DNA from: Eustoma russellianum
Lineage: Eukaryota; Streptophyta; Magnoliopsida; Gentianales; Gentianaceae
Length of the DNA stretch: 64,000 nucleotides
Reading direction: 5' to 3'
Assembly (NCBI GenBank): GCA_036186865.1
Contig: AP025062.1
Span: forward strand, 8,202,191 to 8,266,190
Position 1 is the stretch's first letter. Every line of letters starts with the position of its first letter. Under the pieces are notes generated by a model, which was given only the letters and a program-made list of their open reading frames with translations, searched no databases and was not told the origin of the DNA. Both the position numbers and the translations under genes were made by a program. Shown one piece after another: positions 34,269 through 46,210 of this stretch.

Positions 34269-35574
34269 GATTTGAGCCTTGGAGATAAGAAATTCAATGT
34301 GTCACCAGCTTCATCATCAAATCCAAATGTCTTCTCATCATTTGTTGGCCTAGCACACTTGCAAAATAAGACAACATAATTGGTCCACCTTGGCATTACA
34401 CTTGGCCGAAAGTTTAAGCTCAAAAATGACTTGGAATTATCTTGAAAATGTGAAGATAATAGCAAGGGATAATACTCCATTATCCCTTCAACTTCTTGAC
34501 ATAAACATAGGACATGTGAGGCTGAAAAATTCAAACAAAAACAGCTCCAAACCAGCCCACTCCAGCCGTTGGTTTAAGGTTGAAATTTCCAAAAATAATC
34601 TTGATTTATCCTTTGCAAAATGAATAAATTAAGAAAGGATAATACCACCAAAATATCCTCAACTCCAAGAACAAGAATAGGACATGCGAAGTCTTCATTT
34701 GGATTCAAAACATCTGCTGAAAATGCCTTGTAGCCGTTGGCTACATTTGAATTTTTACAAGTTGGCAATTTCGCCAACTAGCTCTTTTTTGATTGGTCCA
34801 CTTGTCTCCAACTCATAAAATGAATTACACATCATATTCAACTGTTTATACACGTTTGGAGGCCGGCAAATATGTATATCAACTCAAATTTTTGAAGAAT
34901 AAATTAATAGATAATAGTTGACAAGATTATGTCAACGTGTAACACCGAAATTCCCAATATTTCTTCTTGTATGTCGTGATCATTTCCACACCTTTAACAC
35001 CTTTAACATCTCTGAATAATGATGATAAATGTTCTCTTATAACATATATAAGAGGGACTTCAAGATAAAAATAGAATGTGACATCTCAAATCGTCACATA
35101 TCCAGCTATAGTCAATAATATCATCATGTGAAAGAATAAAATAAAGAATCACCATATTATCTTCAAATTAATAATAACTCAGCTCCAGAATGAAGATAAT
35201 AATATGCTCAAGAGATTTCTTGAGTGAAAATACCAAAAATACCCTCGGTGGTGAAATGATCAAAATACCCCGGGTATATGAAAACTCCAGAAATAACCCG
35301 GATGGTCAAAATAATCATGATATCACCTTTATCATGATAAATAGTATAAGAATACACCCTCGAATTATTTTCACCATGTGATGTTCCTACAAAACTCAAA
35401 ATACCAATTTTGCCCTTATTGGTAAGTTGTAGAAACTTCCAAGACACGTTAGTTCACAATACATTTAAAACCATCAAAACACATAATAATCACATGATGA
35501 ACATGTATAAATCATATACAAATGAAAATAACCATTTTAACACTTTTTAGAAAAATATTTCTAAAAAATCTAGA

Positions 35575-35828
35575 CATCGATCGATCGAAGTGCCCCAGCT
35601 TCAGAGATCGATGTCTCACAGAAAGGTTCAGGTTTTGTCTCTGACCTACATGGATCGATCTAAGTGAGGGTGTATGTACATCGATCTATCGATGTATCTC
35701 AGGTTTAGAGATCGATGTCTCACAGTAAGGTCTTGAACTTTCACTGCCTTACATAGATCGATTGATGTGAGAGATCTATATACATAGATCGATCGATGTG
35801 CAACAACCTGAGAGATCAATGTCAATTT
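35575..35828 (-). repeat. ATCGATCGAT palindrome cluster in Copia-2 3' LTR
   Basis: At least six ATCGAT-containing palindromic blocks (near 35577, 35605, 35651, 35681, 35710, 35756, 35788) spaced 25-45 bp, in the U3 part of the LTR. The same cluster is in the other LTR at 42446-42700. Confidence 0.85.
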
Positions 35829-36154
35829 TTTCAACTTTTAATCACATATAACATCAATGCTTAAAATCATGGCTTTGAAAATTATCCGAACATATTTCTC
35901 AACGTTCTCTCCTTTTGGATGATTTTCAAAATAACTCAACATGATTTTAATGTTACAACCTTACCAGTTGTTTTCAGACTTTGTTTTCAACAAACTTTTA
36001 AATAGTACGCTCCCTCTCAACTTATACTCTCCTCTTTAACCTATACTCAACTTATACCAATTGAAACTTAGCATATGACTTACCAGCTAAAATCATGTTC
36101 TTATTCTATCTCCCCCTTTATTTTGCAAATCATGTAAAAGATAGAACTATACAA

Positions 36155-37883
36155 TGGTGTCGTAAGTCATCATGCCTAACTTGGCTCGTAAGTTTTCAAA
36201 AGTGGTTTGATTAAGGGGTTTGGTAAAGATGTCAGCTATTTGGTGATCAGTTCTTATATGGTTTATGACTATATCCTCATTTTAAACATGATCTCGAAGG
36301 AAGTGATATCGCACCTCAATGTGTTTGGCCTTAGAATGAAGCACCGGATTCCGAGAAAGATTGATTGCACTTGTGTTATCGCAGAAAATTGAAATCTTAT
36401 TCATTTTAATGCCAAAATCACTAAGTTGCTGTTTAAGCCAAATTATTTGGGTAGTACATTAACTCAAAGCAATATACTCGGCTTCAGTGGTAGAAAGAGC
36501 TACACTAGCTTGCTTTTTAGAAAACCAAGAGATCAAGTTGGTTTCTATAAATTGGCATGTACCACTAGTGGATTTTCTATCTAACTTACAACCACCATAA
36601 TGAGCATCACTATATGCGTACAATTCAAACTTAGCGTTTCTATCATACCAAAGTCCTAAATGAGGTGTGTGTTTAAGATATCTAAAGATCTTTTTCACCG
36701 CATTGTAATGTGATACATTGGGACAAGATTGAAACCTATCACACATACATACACTAAACATGATGTCAGGTCTTGATGCAATTAAGTATAACAGTGATCC
36801 AATTATAGACTTATAAAGTGTGTCATCAAAAGGTTTACCATTTTCATCCTTATCTAGTTTGGTGCTAACACTCATGGGGGTAGTTGTAGGTTTCAACTCT
36901 TCAAAGACAAACTTATTAATCATATCATTGACATACTTAAGTTGGCTAATATGAATTCCTTGAAGGGTTTGTTTGATTTGAAGTTCTAAGAAATAATTCA
37001 ACTCTCCTACCATTGACATTTCAAATTCTTACTTCATACACTCTTCGAAGTCTTTTACTAAGGTAGGGTTAGTTGAACCAAAGATAATATCGTCTATATA
37101 TATTTGAACTATTAACAAATCATTATCTTTTCTTCTTAAGAATAATGTGTTGTCTATGGTTCCCCTTTGATAATTATTTGCAATAATAAAGTTTGCAAAT
37201 CTATCATACCAAGCTCTTGGAGCTTGTTTCAAACCATATAGAACTTTCTTAAGATTGTAAACATGGTTAGGATTCTTTGGATATTCGAATCCAGGGGGTT
37301 GTTTGACAAACACCTCTTCTTGGATGTATCCATTCAAGAATGCATTCTTGACATCCATTTAGAAGAGCTTAATATTGCTTAGACTTGCAATCGCAAGTAA
37401 CAATCTAATTGCTTCTAGTCGTGCAACGGGTGCAAAGGTTTCTTCATAATCTATTCTTTCTTGTTGATTATAACCTTGTGCGACTAGTCTAGCCTTATTT
37501 CTTGTAGTTTCTCCTAGTTCATCCATTTTATTCCTTAACACCCATTTTGTTCCTATTATAGACTTGTTTTCGGGTTTAGGTACTAAGTCCCACACATTGT
37601 TCCTTGTGAATTGATTTAATTCCTCATGCATAACATCTATCCAAGATATGTCACCTAAGGCTTCCTTTACACTCTTAGGTTCTAATTGTGAGATTAAGCT
37701 ATGTCCTTCAAGTTGACTTATATTTCTGCATATTCTAACCCCAACACTTGGATCCCCAGTGATTAGTTCTCTAGGATGCCACCAATTCCTAGATTGACTA
37801 GGTTCACCCTCATCTTGTTCAAATGTTTCATTTGTATGAACATTATCATATGTAATTGGATCATTAGTAGTATTATCTTTCAA
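36155..37883 (-). pseudogene. Copia-2 reverse transcriptase and RNase H
   Basis: Minus-strand frames at 37883-37359, 37358-37029 and 37019-36459 plus degraded sequence to about 36155. Motifs: NKARLVAQGYNQQE and APVARLEAIR, then MDVKNAFLNG, PPGFEYPK, YGLKQAPRAWYDR and YIDDIIFGS (the catalytic Asp pair), then RNase H with SDAHYGGCK, KSTSGTCQF, SKKQASVALSTTEAEY and, out of frame, an ADIFTKPL tail. Stops at about 37359, 37021 and 36457 break the frame. Motif variants fit the SIRE/Maximus lineage. Confidence 0.88.
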
Positions 37884-38065
37884 TTGCTAAGTCTCTTCAT
37901 TTATTTCATCTAAGGGTTCATGCATGTCTTGTTCAGGGGGAGTTGGTTCTAGATGATGAAGTACAGGCTCAAGTAATACATCATCATCAAACATATTTTC
38001 AACGTTAGTTTCTTGTTTATGTTGATTTTTATCACTAACTTCGAAGCATGCATTTTCATTGAATT

Positions 38066-39290
38066 TTACATGAATTCAATTATCTTTCTAGATGCAGGAT
38101 TATAACACCTATATGCTCTTGAGTTAGTTGAATACCCAACAAATATGCATTCAATAGACTTTTGATCAAATTTGTCTAGATTATCCTTAGTGTTCAACAC
38201 AAAACATTTACATCCAAATACTCTAAGATAATCTATTTTAGATAGTCTACTGTTTAGCAATTCATATGGCGTTTTATTTAATTTCTTTCCAATAGTGAGC
38301 CTATTTATAATATAGCATGCACAACTAACAGCTTCAGCCCATAAATATTTAGGTAATTTATTTTCACAAAGCATTGTCCTAGCAACTTCTTGAATCGTTC
38401 TATTTTTACGTTCAACAACTCCGTTGAGTTGTGGTGTTCTAGGTGGTGAGAATTCATGTTTGATTCCATGTAGTTCACAAAATTTGATTACATCTTTGTT
38501 TTTAAATTCTCCACATCTATCACTTCTAATTCGTTTAACATTTTCTTCGTAAATGTTTTCAAGTTGCTTGATAAGTGTTTCGATTGCCAATTGAGCATCG
38601 TCTTTGTGTGTTAAGAACAATGTCCATGTGTAGCGTGAGTAATCATCTACTATGACTTGTCCTACTTGGACCAAATAAGTCTAAGTGAAGCAATTCTAGT
38701 ACATGACTAGTACTCACTTCATGTTTCAGTTTTAATGTTTCTTTAATGTGTTTTCCTTTAATACATGTTTCACACATTTGAAAATTATCTAAGTCTAACT
38801 TAGGCATTCCTATAATTAAATTCTTTTTAGATAATTTCTTAATGGTTGAAATTCCTATATGGCCTAATCTTTTATGCCATAAATTTACATCTAAGTCATG
38901 TGATATTAGACACTTAACCTTAGCATCTAACATGTTATCTAAGGTAAGAGTATAATTTTTACCATCTCTATTTCCTTTTATTACTATTTCTCCTTTTTTA
39001 TTTATTATATCACAATAATTGGGAAGAAACGAGACATTATAACCACAATCTATAAGTTGAGAAATACTAAGTAAATTATACGAGAGATTTCTTACTAACA
39101 ACACATTTCGTACTTGAAATGTGTTATGGTCCCCATTTGTTTCTTTTCCAACAACTTGTCCTTTGTTGTTGTCACCGAATGTTACTTTTCTTCCATTCTT
39201 GATATGTTCTAACTCGATGGATAGTTTGGGGTTCCCCGTCATATGCCTCGAACATCCACTATCTAAAAACCATCTGTTTTTTAGATTCTT
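38066..39290 (-). pseudogene. Copia-2 protease end, GAG-pre-integrase and integrase
   Basis: Starts with a WFLDSGCSRHMTG protease motif (about 39270-39235), then NLWHKRLGHIG (pre-integrase) and CETCIKGKH. A frameshift near 38650-38675 leads to the integrase core with VDDYSRYTW, RSDRCGEF and NGVVERKNRT, giving the Asp/Asp/Glu order. The frame ends at 38066, followed by a degraded linker to the reverse transcriptase. Confidence 0.88.
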
Positions 39291-41410
39291 TGACTTTGTC
39301 TCCTTCTTGTATTCCTTACGTTTTCCTACAATGGAGACAAAGTTATAGGTACCCTTTTATTTGGGTCCTTGAATGTTAGGGACACTATTCTTGTTTAGAT
39401 ATCCTTTAGGTATCCAAACTTGAACATACCTTTCAGGCACACTTTTAGCATGATTATAATTTGGAAAATAAGAAGGATTAGCATACAGATGATCATTCCA
39501 CGTAAGTGAAGATGCATTGTTATACACGTTACACCATGGTTGATAATCATTATATGATGGCTGATTTCTATAATGTGTATAAGGCATGCGATTTTGTTTC
39601 TTGAATGGCGCTATATAAGTGTGTTCATAGGCATTTCTATAAGATTTATATGAGTGTTGCCTATACTTAGGTTCATAATAAGTTGGATAAATTTTATTCT
39701 TTCTAGTTGTATTCTTCTATATATATGCATAATTTCTAGGTTGTCTAGATGCAAAATATGGCCTAGATGTATGTTTATGCGTGTGTGTATTTGTGGGTGT
39801 GTGTTGTATTTTTGTCTTGATATAAGTAGAAGAAGGTGTAGAAGAAGATGTAGCAGGCAAAGTTGATTTTGTTGTATTATACGGCAACTTTGTACTAGAT
39901 GAGACAAACTTAGTCTTTTTATCTACTTTTACATTTTCTTCTTTATATCCTAAGCCGGTTTTATCATTCCATACTTTTGTGATGATATAAGTGTATCTAG
40001 CATATTTGCACCCGATTTAAATTGTTCCAACATTTTTTTCTAAGGTAAGTTTAGAAGACTTAAGTTGCATTATCTCATTGCCACATATCTTTGATTGTAA
40101 CATACTATTTTCCATTTTTAACTTTTGTTCATTTTTCCTAAGTGATTCAATTTTATTCTCTAAAGAATCAAGAGTATTAGTAGACTCTTGTTTAAAAGAT
40201 TCTAATTGATCGGAAAATTCCAAGTTGGACGTCTTCAACTTGTCATTTTCTTCAATTAGTTTCTTCTTTTCTTTAGAGAGCCTCTTACAGTGAGCATGCA
40301 TTCTTAAGAACTCTTCATATATTTCATCAAATGTCATGTCACTATCAGAATCACTATCAGAAGAAGAACATACCTCGGTGGATACGAAGCAGACTTGAGC
40401 TTCCTCAGTTTCGGATTCTGAGTCGAATGAGTCGCTCCATGTGCTCACCTTCATTGCTCGTTTCCCTTTCCTTGCCTTTGACTCCTTTGTCTTTGTCATT
40501 TGTGCCTTCTTATCCTTGGCTTGTTTATTATTGTTGTTATTATTATTATTTTTCTTCGTGGGACAATCATATGAAATATGTTCTTTTTGACCGCATTCAT
40601 AACACTTTAATTCTTTATTATACCATTTGTTTATGTTATTTTTCTTAGGTTGAGAACAAGAAGAAGAAGAATGTTGTCTATTTCTATTAGGACGTTTGAA
40701 AAACTTTCTAAGTTTTCTTGCTATTAATATCAAGTCATCATCTAATTCAGTATCACTATTACCATCATCATTATTTGTATGTGTTTCAGTTGTTTTGAAA
40801 GCTATTGACTTACTTGATGATTTAGATGAGTCGGACTTCCGTTGGTTTAGTTCTACCTCATAGACTTTAAGAGACCCGATCAATTCATCCATCTTAGTTA
40901 TTGACTTTGTCTCCTCGATTGCAATCATCTTTGGATCCCATTCAGCAGGAAGGCTTCATAGCACCTTTTGAAATTTTTCATTTTTCGTGAATTATTTGCC
41001 TAAAGCTTCAAGGGCATTAAAAATGTTAATAATCCTCAAATCCATAGATGTTATGGATTTGTTTGGCAACATTTTGAAAGACTCTAATTCAGTCATAAGC
41101 ATGTTTATTTTTGATTCTTTAACACCACTAGTACCTTCATACTTTAATATAAGTGATTTTCACATATCGTGTGTACTTGTGCAATTTGACACATATCCTG
41201 CTCCAGAAGTTGTAAGTCCATTCAAAAGTAATTGCATAGCTTTAGCATTCATAGACATTTTCTTTTTATCTTCCGATGTTCATTCACTCTTATATTTTTC
41301 AACTTCTTGAGTGACTCCACTAACTTGTACAACTTTCATTGGAATGTACGACCCATCTTCAACTATAGACCATAAATCGATGTCTATAACCATTAAGAAT
41401 AGCCTCATCC
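39291..41410 (-). pseudogene. Copia-2 gag and gag-protease linker
   Basis: Longest frame 40928-40017, with a zinc knuckle (CYECGQKEHISYDC, CX2CX4HX4C), a Ser/Asp-rich stretch and a coiled-coil-like EENDKLKTSNLEF region. Upstream, in shifted frames to about 41400, are UBN2-type gag blocks (MQLLLNGL, MWKSLILKYEG, INIFNALEAL). Downstream (39907-39357) is a Tyr/Asn/His-rich, low-complexity linker. Multiple stops. Confidence 0.8.
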
Positions 41411-41610
41411 TTAGTTTCTAATGAACAAAATTATCACTATCGAAAAGAGGAGGGCGTTGAGTGGGCATACCTTCCAACTCACCTTTGTGAAAAACTATTG
41501 TCATAGTATGTACCTTTAATCTGACATAAGCCGGCTACAAAGAGTAATTGTTTCTTGGCTTTGTATTGATTGTACGATGCTGAATCTTGTTTTTTTGAGT
41601 GGTGTAAACC

Positions 41611-41624
41611 TGGCTCTGATACTA
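41611..41624 (-). other. Copia-2 primer-binding site
   Basis: On the minus strand, AGTATCAGAGCCA follows the 5' LTR end CCAACA after a 2-base spacer; complementary to initiator Met tRNA with one mismatch. Confidence 0.8.
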
Positions 41625-41626
41625 AT

Positions 41627-42800
41627 TGTTGGACCGTGCACCTGCAATAAACACCACTAGAGGGGGGTGAATAGTGGTTAGCGAAATTACACTACAACCC
41701 TTTGTAAAAAATCCCCTTTGAAAACAGAATCTGAGACCAACTCAGATTCAGAACCCGTTTTTGAAAATTTCAAATCTAATTGTACACACCTCCAAAAATT
41801 ATGAAACTTTCCATAATAGAACTTCAAAGTGTTAACAAGACTCTGTCCAAAAATCAGACAAAAATAAGATCGTTTGACCCTTCAAACAAATAAAAAGATT
41901 CAGATGGTCAATCTGGACAGAATTGTACAAAATGTTGCTGATTTTGACAATAGTGTTTCTCTTTGAATACTCAACCAAACATGTTGATCTTTATATTGAA
42001 ACACTCCTTAGGATGTGTAGATGAAGTTTCCAATAGGCCCTGACTTTAAACAATTCTTGATAAATACAGAATTTAAGTTTTCTCAAAACTGGTCAGATTG
42101 CAGCCAGATTGGAGCAGTTATCTTGCAAAGACTTAAAGACTAACTTTTCCTTGCTCAAATCAAGTGATTATTGTTGCAAATGAAAGATAACAGTCTAAAG
42201 TGTAACTCCACCAAAAATCACGAATTTTGAAAATGTTTAGCTATTTTTTCAAAACGTGAGAAGTTGTGTGAAAACTGTAGTAAAAACGGACAGAAAATAG
42301 AAATGAAGAAACAAGACAAGAACACCGAGAATTTATCCTGGTTCGATCAATGTGACCTATTCCAGTCCCAATGAACATGTATAAATCATATACAAATGAA
42401 AATAACCATTTTAACACTTTTTAGAAAAATATTTCTAAAAACCCTAGACATCGATCGATCGAAGTGCCCCAGCTTCAGAGATCGATGTCTCACAGAAAGG
42501 TTCAGGTTTTGTCTCTGACCTACTGGATCGATCGAAGTGAGGGTGTATGTACATCGATCTATCGATGTATCTCAGGTTTAGAGATCGATGTCTCACAGTA
42601 AGGTCTTGAACTTTCACTGCCTTACATAGATCGATTGATGTGAGAGATCTATGTACATAGATCGATCGATGTGCAACAACTTGAGAGATCGATGTCAACT
42701 TTTCCAACTTTTAATCACATATAACATCATGTGTGACATTTTTAAGTATTCAACACTTAAAATCATGGCTTTGAAAATTATCCAAACATATTTCTCAACA
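41627..42800 (-). repeat. Copia-2 5' LTR (internally deleted, 1.2 kb)
   Basis: 1,174 bp, matching both ends of 33173-35904 but joining sequence like 33920 directly to sequence like 35495. The breakpoint shows GAACA, which is present at both ends of the missing segment. The lost part includes the LTR's TATA box, so this 5' LTR probably cannot drive transcription. Confidence 0.9.
42446..42700 (-). repeat. ATCGATCGAT palindrome cluster in Copia-2 5' LTR
   Basis: Counterpart of 35575-35828, with ATCGATCGAT blocks near 42450, 42529, 42554, 42629 and 42660. Confidence 0.85.
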
Positions 42801-43245
42801 TTGTCCGATGAAATCTCAATAAAATAACGACAGACAGCCGCAAGGTCTCTTCATATTCTAGGTGCGACCGTCAGTCTGCCCATACTACCGTGTCAACCCC
42901 GTCCTCAGCAAAGACATAGTCGTACGCTTCCTCGTGCTCACCTGGTAGGGGGAGTAGGGGTGGGTGACGGAAAATCACCCAGTAGACACCTGCCTCCAAC
43001 TAGTACAAAACGAGCATACAAAAATGATATAACATATAGCACATAACATAGTATCACATAAGCATATGAAAGAATGCATAAAGGTAATTCACTCAAGATA
43101 AAGAATGCGCAACATCGTGATGCATGTCCTACTATGCATGTCACACGTAACAAAGTCATGTCACACAGAATACCGATATCTCCACCATGAAATGCATGAT
43201 CTCGGGACCTACTGAGTGGTTGTGGGTCGTACCCACCCACAGTCA

Positions 43246-43347
43246 CCATACTGAGTGTGCGTGGCCCTGCCACCGTACACCATCCTGATTGTGCGTGGCC
43301 CCGCCACCGTACACCATACTGAACGCCCGTGACCCGTACGTCACGGT
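43246..43347 (-). repeat. 34-bp tandem repeat in Gypsy 3' LTR
   Basis: Three units starting CCATACTGAG / CCATCCTGAT / CCATACTGAA at 43246, 43280 and 43314, each with GTGGCCC-GCCACCGTACA. The same array is at 49206-49308. Confidence 0.85.
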
Positions 43348-44892
43348 CCACCATAAATGCAATGCACGTGCCATCAATGCAAACAACACAGTCGCCTGAG
43401 GCCCCTGTCCTATCCTCACCATCCTCTGGCACTCAAATCTAGGTTCACTTATTAACCAAGTAACAATTTAGCGTTGTTTGACGTCAAACCCATTTTCCAT
43501 GGCTTGTATACATTTATCGTGCATTTTCTATATTTTTCCTCATTTTCTCCCATTTATTTCGATTTATTACCTAATTATTTAAATTAAATAAATTACCATA
43601 ATTACTAAAATTTGATGAGAATAATTTAATTTTAGCATTTTATAATTTTTGGAATTTATTTATCGTTTTTCGATATTTATTTATATTTTTCTTATAATTA
43701 TTACTATTTTTAAACAATTAAATAACATTAATATAAATTCAGAAATTTTTTTTCCCTAGCAGGCCGAAGCCTGCCTGGCCCCAGCCCGCCAGCATCAGTC
43801 CTGGCCGCCAATATCAGTCCTGGGCTGCCAGGCCCTATGCACCTTCCGTTTTTTATAAATATATTAGTTAACTGGGCCGACCAGCTAGGGCCCGGTCTGT
43901 TAGCCATTCGGCCTGGCCCGCGGTCAACTCAGCAGTTTATGTTTTTTTTATTTAAGCAGCATCTGGCACTGGCCTACGAACAGCCAGCCCGTTAAGGGGT
44001 CTGGCCTGCATGTGCCCTCCGGCCCAGACCAGCTATAATTTTTTTAAATTTAAATCTCAGCCGCCACCTCCAGATAGCGCGCGCTACTCAGCGCGCATGT
44101 GAGGACACGGGCGGCCCTCCAGGTGGCGCGTGAAGTGCTCCAGACGCCTCCGGCGTCCGTTTTTTGACCCCGATTTACATTTTCGCCTATTTTCAGTCTA
44201 TGTGAACTTATTCTAAGGCTAAATCAACAACTAAAAACCCTAAACATAGTAAAGATGTGCTATTCTGATTATCGAATTTTTCTCTAAAATCAAATTCCAG
44301 GTCACACAATATAGTTCAGTCATTGCACAGATTCCAAATCTCATGATTTTCACAGATTGAACAACATGCTATGAAATTCAACAATTAAAACAACAAAAAC
44401 ACATAAAATACCGCTAGAGCATGCTTGAATTTGTACCAATTGAAGGGAAGGAAGGGAACCTACTTGATTGATGATAAATTCCACGATTATACGGATTAGT
44501 GTATAAACTGAAACGCCTTGCTTCCTTCTTTTCTCCTTCTTTTTCTCTCCTCCCTTTTCTCTTTCCCCTTCCCTTTCTTCTGTGTCGCTGCTCCTCTCTT
44601 TTATTTTATTTTATTATTTATTTTCTTCTTTTTCCTGTTACCCGCTGATTCCCCCTCCCCTTAACATTTATTCTTCAGTTGTGCGAAATTAAGGGGGGCA
44701 GTTACCCCCCACTATCACGTCTTCCATTTATTTATTTTTAAATATTAAATTTATCCTCTTACCCTCTCCCTTCGGTTACAATTCATTTTATACCTTTTTT
44801 TATTTTTATTTTTCTCCCTTATCCCACGTCACCCCTTTTAGCATTTATATATTTTATTTATTTATATCATTTTTTGTGCCCATCCTTTATTG

Positions 44893-44897
<5 letters not shown>

Positions 44898-44942
<45 letters not shown>
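44898..44942. repeat. TA microsatellite in Gypsy 3' LTR
   Basis: About 22 TA units in the part of the LTR that starts transcription-strand U3; equivalent array at about 50913-50956 in the other LTR. Confidence 0.9.
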
Positions 44943-44945
<3 letters not shown>

Positions 44946-45086
44946 ACAACCACACATAACTAAGGAACTACTTGGACATAAACGATTTTCTATGATTAAT
45001 TCAATTCCGAGGAGTTGTTACACTCAACGACTACTTAGTTTTAAATTAACACATAACGACTAATTCGAAAATTTCCGGATGTAGCA

Positions 45087-45099
45087 TCTTACCCACCTT
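45087..45099 (-). other. Gypsy polypurine tract
   Basis: On the minus strand AAGGTGGGTAAGA directly precedes the 3' LTR start (TGCTACATCC). Confidence 0.65.
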
Positions 45100-45194
45100 A
45101 CAAAAAGTTTCATCCTCGAAACTTGTCGTGCCTTATACGAAGAGGTAGGGGCGCTCCCGCATCTAATCCTCCAACTCCCAAGTCGCTTCGTTCT

Positions 45195-45905
45195 CCCTAT
45201 GATTGCTTCAATACACATAGACATACGGAATGATCCTTTTTCTCAATTCTTGTTCCTGGGAGGTCTGTAATCCGAACATGGGCTTTTTTATATGACGCGT
45301 CCGGTCTGATTCTCAAAGACGGTGCGTCCAATACATGACTCGGATCAGAGACGTATCTTCTCAGCTGAGAAACATGGAATAAATTGTGCACTTGGGCCAT
45401 TGCCAGAGGTAACGCGAATTGGTAAGCTAGCGAACCGATCCTTTCGAGTATCTCATAAGGCCCAATGTACTGCGGCCTCAGCTTACCCTTCAGACCAAAA
45501 TGTGCCACACCCTTCATAGGTGACACTTTCAGGTAAACCTTTTCTTCAGCAGTAAACTTCAGGGGACGCCTCCTAGAATCTGCCCAACTCTTACTTCTGT
45601 CTTGGGCAACCTTAAGTCTTTCCCAATCAACTTTACCTTCTCTTTGGTTTGCTCAATCAGTCTTGGACCGGTAATAGCACATTCTCCAACTTCGTCCCAA
45701 CGGACTGGGAATCTGCACTTGTGCCCGTAGAGCGCGTAGCTGTTGTTGTAGGAGAACTCAATCAAGTTGATCATACCATCCTAGTTCCCCTTGAAGTCAA
45801 TAGCGCAAGCTCTCAACATGTCCTCCAATGTATGTATCGTCTTCTCTGACTGCCTATCGGTCTGGGGGTGAAATGCAGTGCTCAAATGTAGCTCCGTCCA
45901 TTATA
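45195..45905 (-). pseudogene. Gypsy integrase C-terminal remnant
   Basis: Minus-strand fragments in two or three frames. First, TAFHPQTD-type and LEDMLRACAIDF blocks near 45900-45800. Then IEFSYNNSYA, YGHKCRFPV and WDEVGE (45774-45640). Then MSPMKGVAHFGLKGKL, YIGPYEILERIG, VHNLFHVSQLRRYV and a final VRITDLPG (45526-45240). These are the diagnostic end of a Ty3/Gypsy polyprotein. Frameshifts and a missing segment near GMAPYE show decay. It ends about 100 bp before the 3' LTR, as expected. Confidence 0.85.
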
Positions 45906-46173
45906 TATATCAGCATACACGAGTTTTTAATATGTGTTGTCGCTTTAGCGGTTAAGTTGTTTGAACATGTTTGACATAGACATATAGCATGTTGTGTATC
46001 CTTATTTTAAACGCATGTATGAATTATGTAGTTCATGAATTCACAACCGTTATCTGTAGTTTGTCACATGTATTAGTGTTTGTTAGTTGAGTTTCAAGCG
46101 GTGCCTACGTTATGTGCGTTCATTTTATTCTTTGTTTATCGTGATCTATCTTTTTTTGTGCTTATGTTAGTCG

Positions 46174-46210
<37 letters not shown>

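Larger units (their letters stand above)
33173..35904 (-). repeat. Copia-2 3' LTR (long form, 2.7 kb)
   Basis: 2,732 bp. The low end TGTTGGACC and the high end CTCAACG correspond to the ends of the partner at 41627-42800, but this copy has about 1.57 kb extra between 33921 and 35499. The extra part contains a TATA box on the minus strand (CTATAAATAGAGGC, near 34255-34268), as expected for native LTR promoter DNA, so the partner is taken to be the deleted one. Confidence 0.88.
33173..42800 (-). mobile_element. Copia-2 (SIRE/Maximus-like), nested in the Gypsy 3' LTR
   Basis: 9,628-bp Copia element on the minus strand. On its coding strand the 5' LTR is 42800-41627, the primer-binding site 41624-41611 (AGTATCAGAGCCA), gag about 41400-40017, protease/integrase about 39290-38066, reverse transcriptase/RNase H about 37883-36155, the polypurine tract 35918-35905 and the 3' LTR 35904-33173. 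Target duplication GTGTC (33168-33172) against TTGTC (42801-42805), 4 of 5; the empty site is seen intact in the other Gypsy LTR near 48770. Coding frames are broken in at least five places, so it is dead. Confidence 0.94.
42806..45086 (-). repeat. Gypsy 3' LTR, proximal part
   Basis: Resumes the LTR after Copia-2. Ends with CCGGATGTAGCA at 45086; the element's internal DNA follows, beginning with a purine-rich minus-strand tract (AAGGTGGGTAAGA) as polypurine tract. About 180 bp (44520-44700) are nearly identical to 50521-50700. Confidence 0.93.

Noticed and set aside
33920..35494. Extra 1.57 kb in the Copia-2 3' LTR as an inserted element with a GAACA target duplication
   Set aside because: The segment has no TG...CA or inverted-repeat ends and contains a TATA box in the right orientation for the LTR. 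Deletion from the 5' LTR is simpler, though not proven.
42938..43432. 164-codon minus-strand frame, with a similar 160-codon frame at 48829-49311
   Set aside because: Two similar long frames look like a conserved gene, but they are the same part of the two Gypsy LTRs. The apparent conservation is LTR identity, and the 34-bp tandem repeat inside explains the repeated residues.
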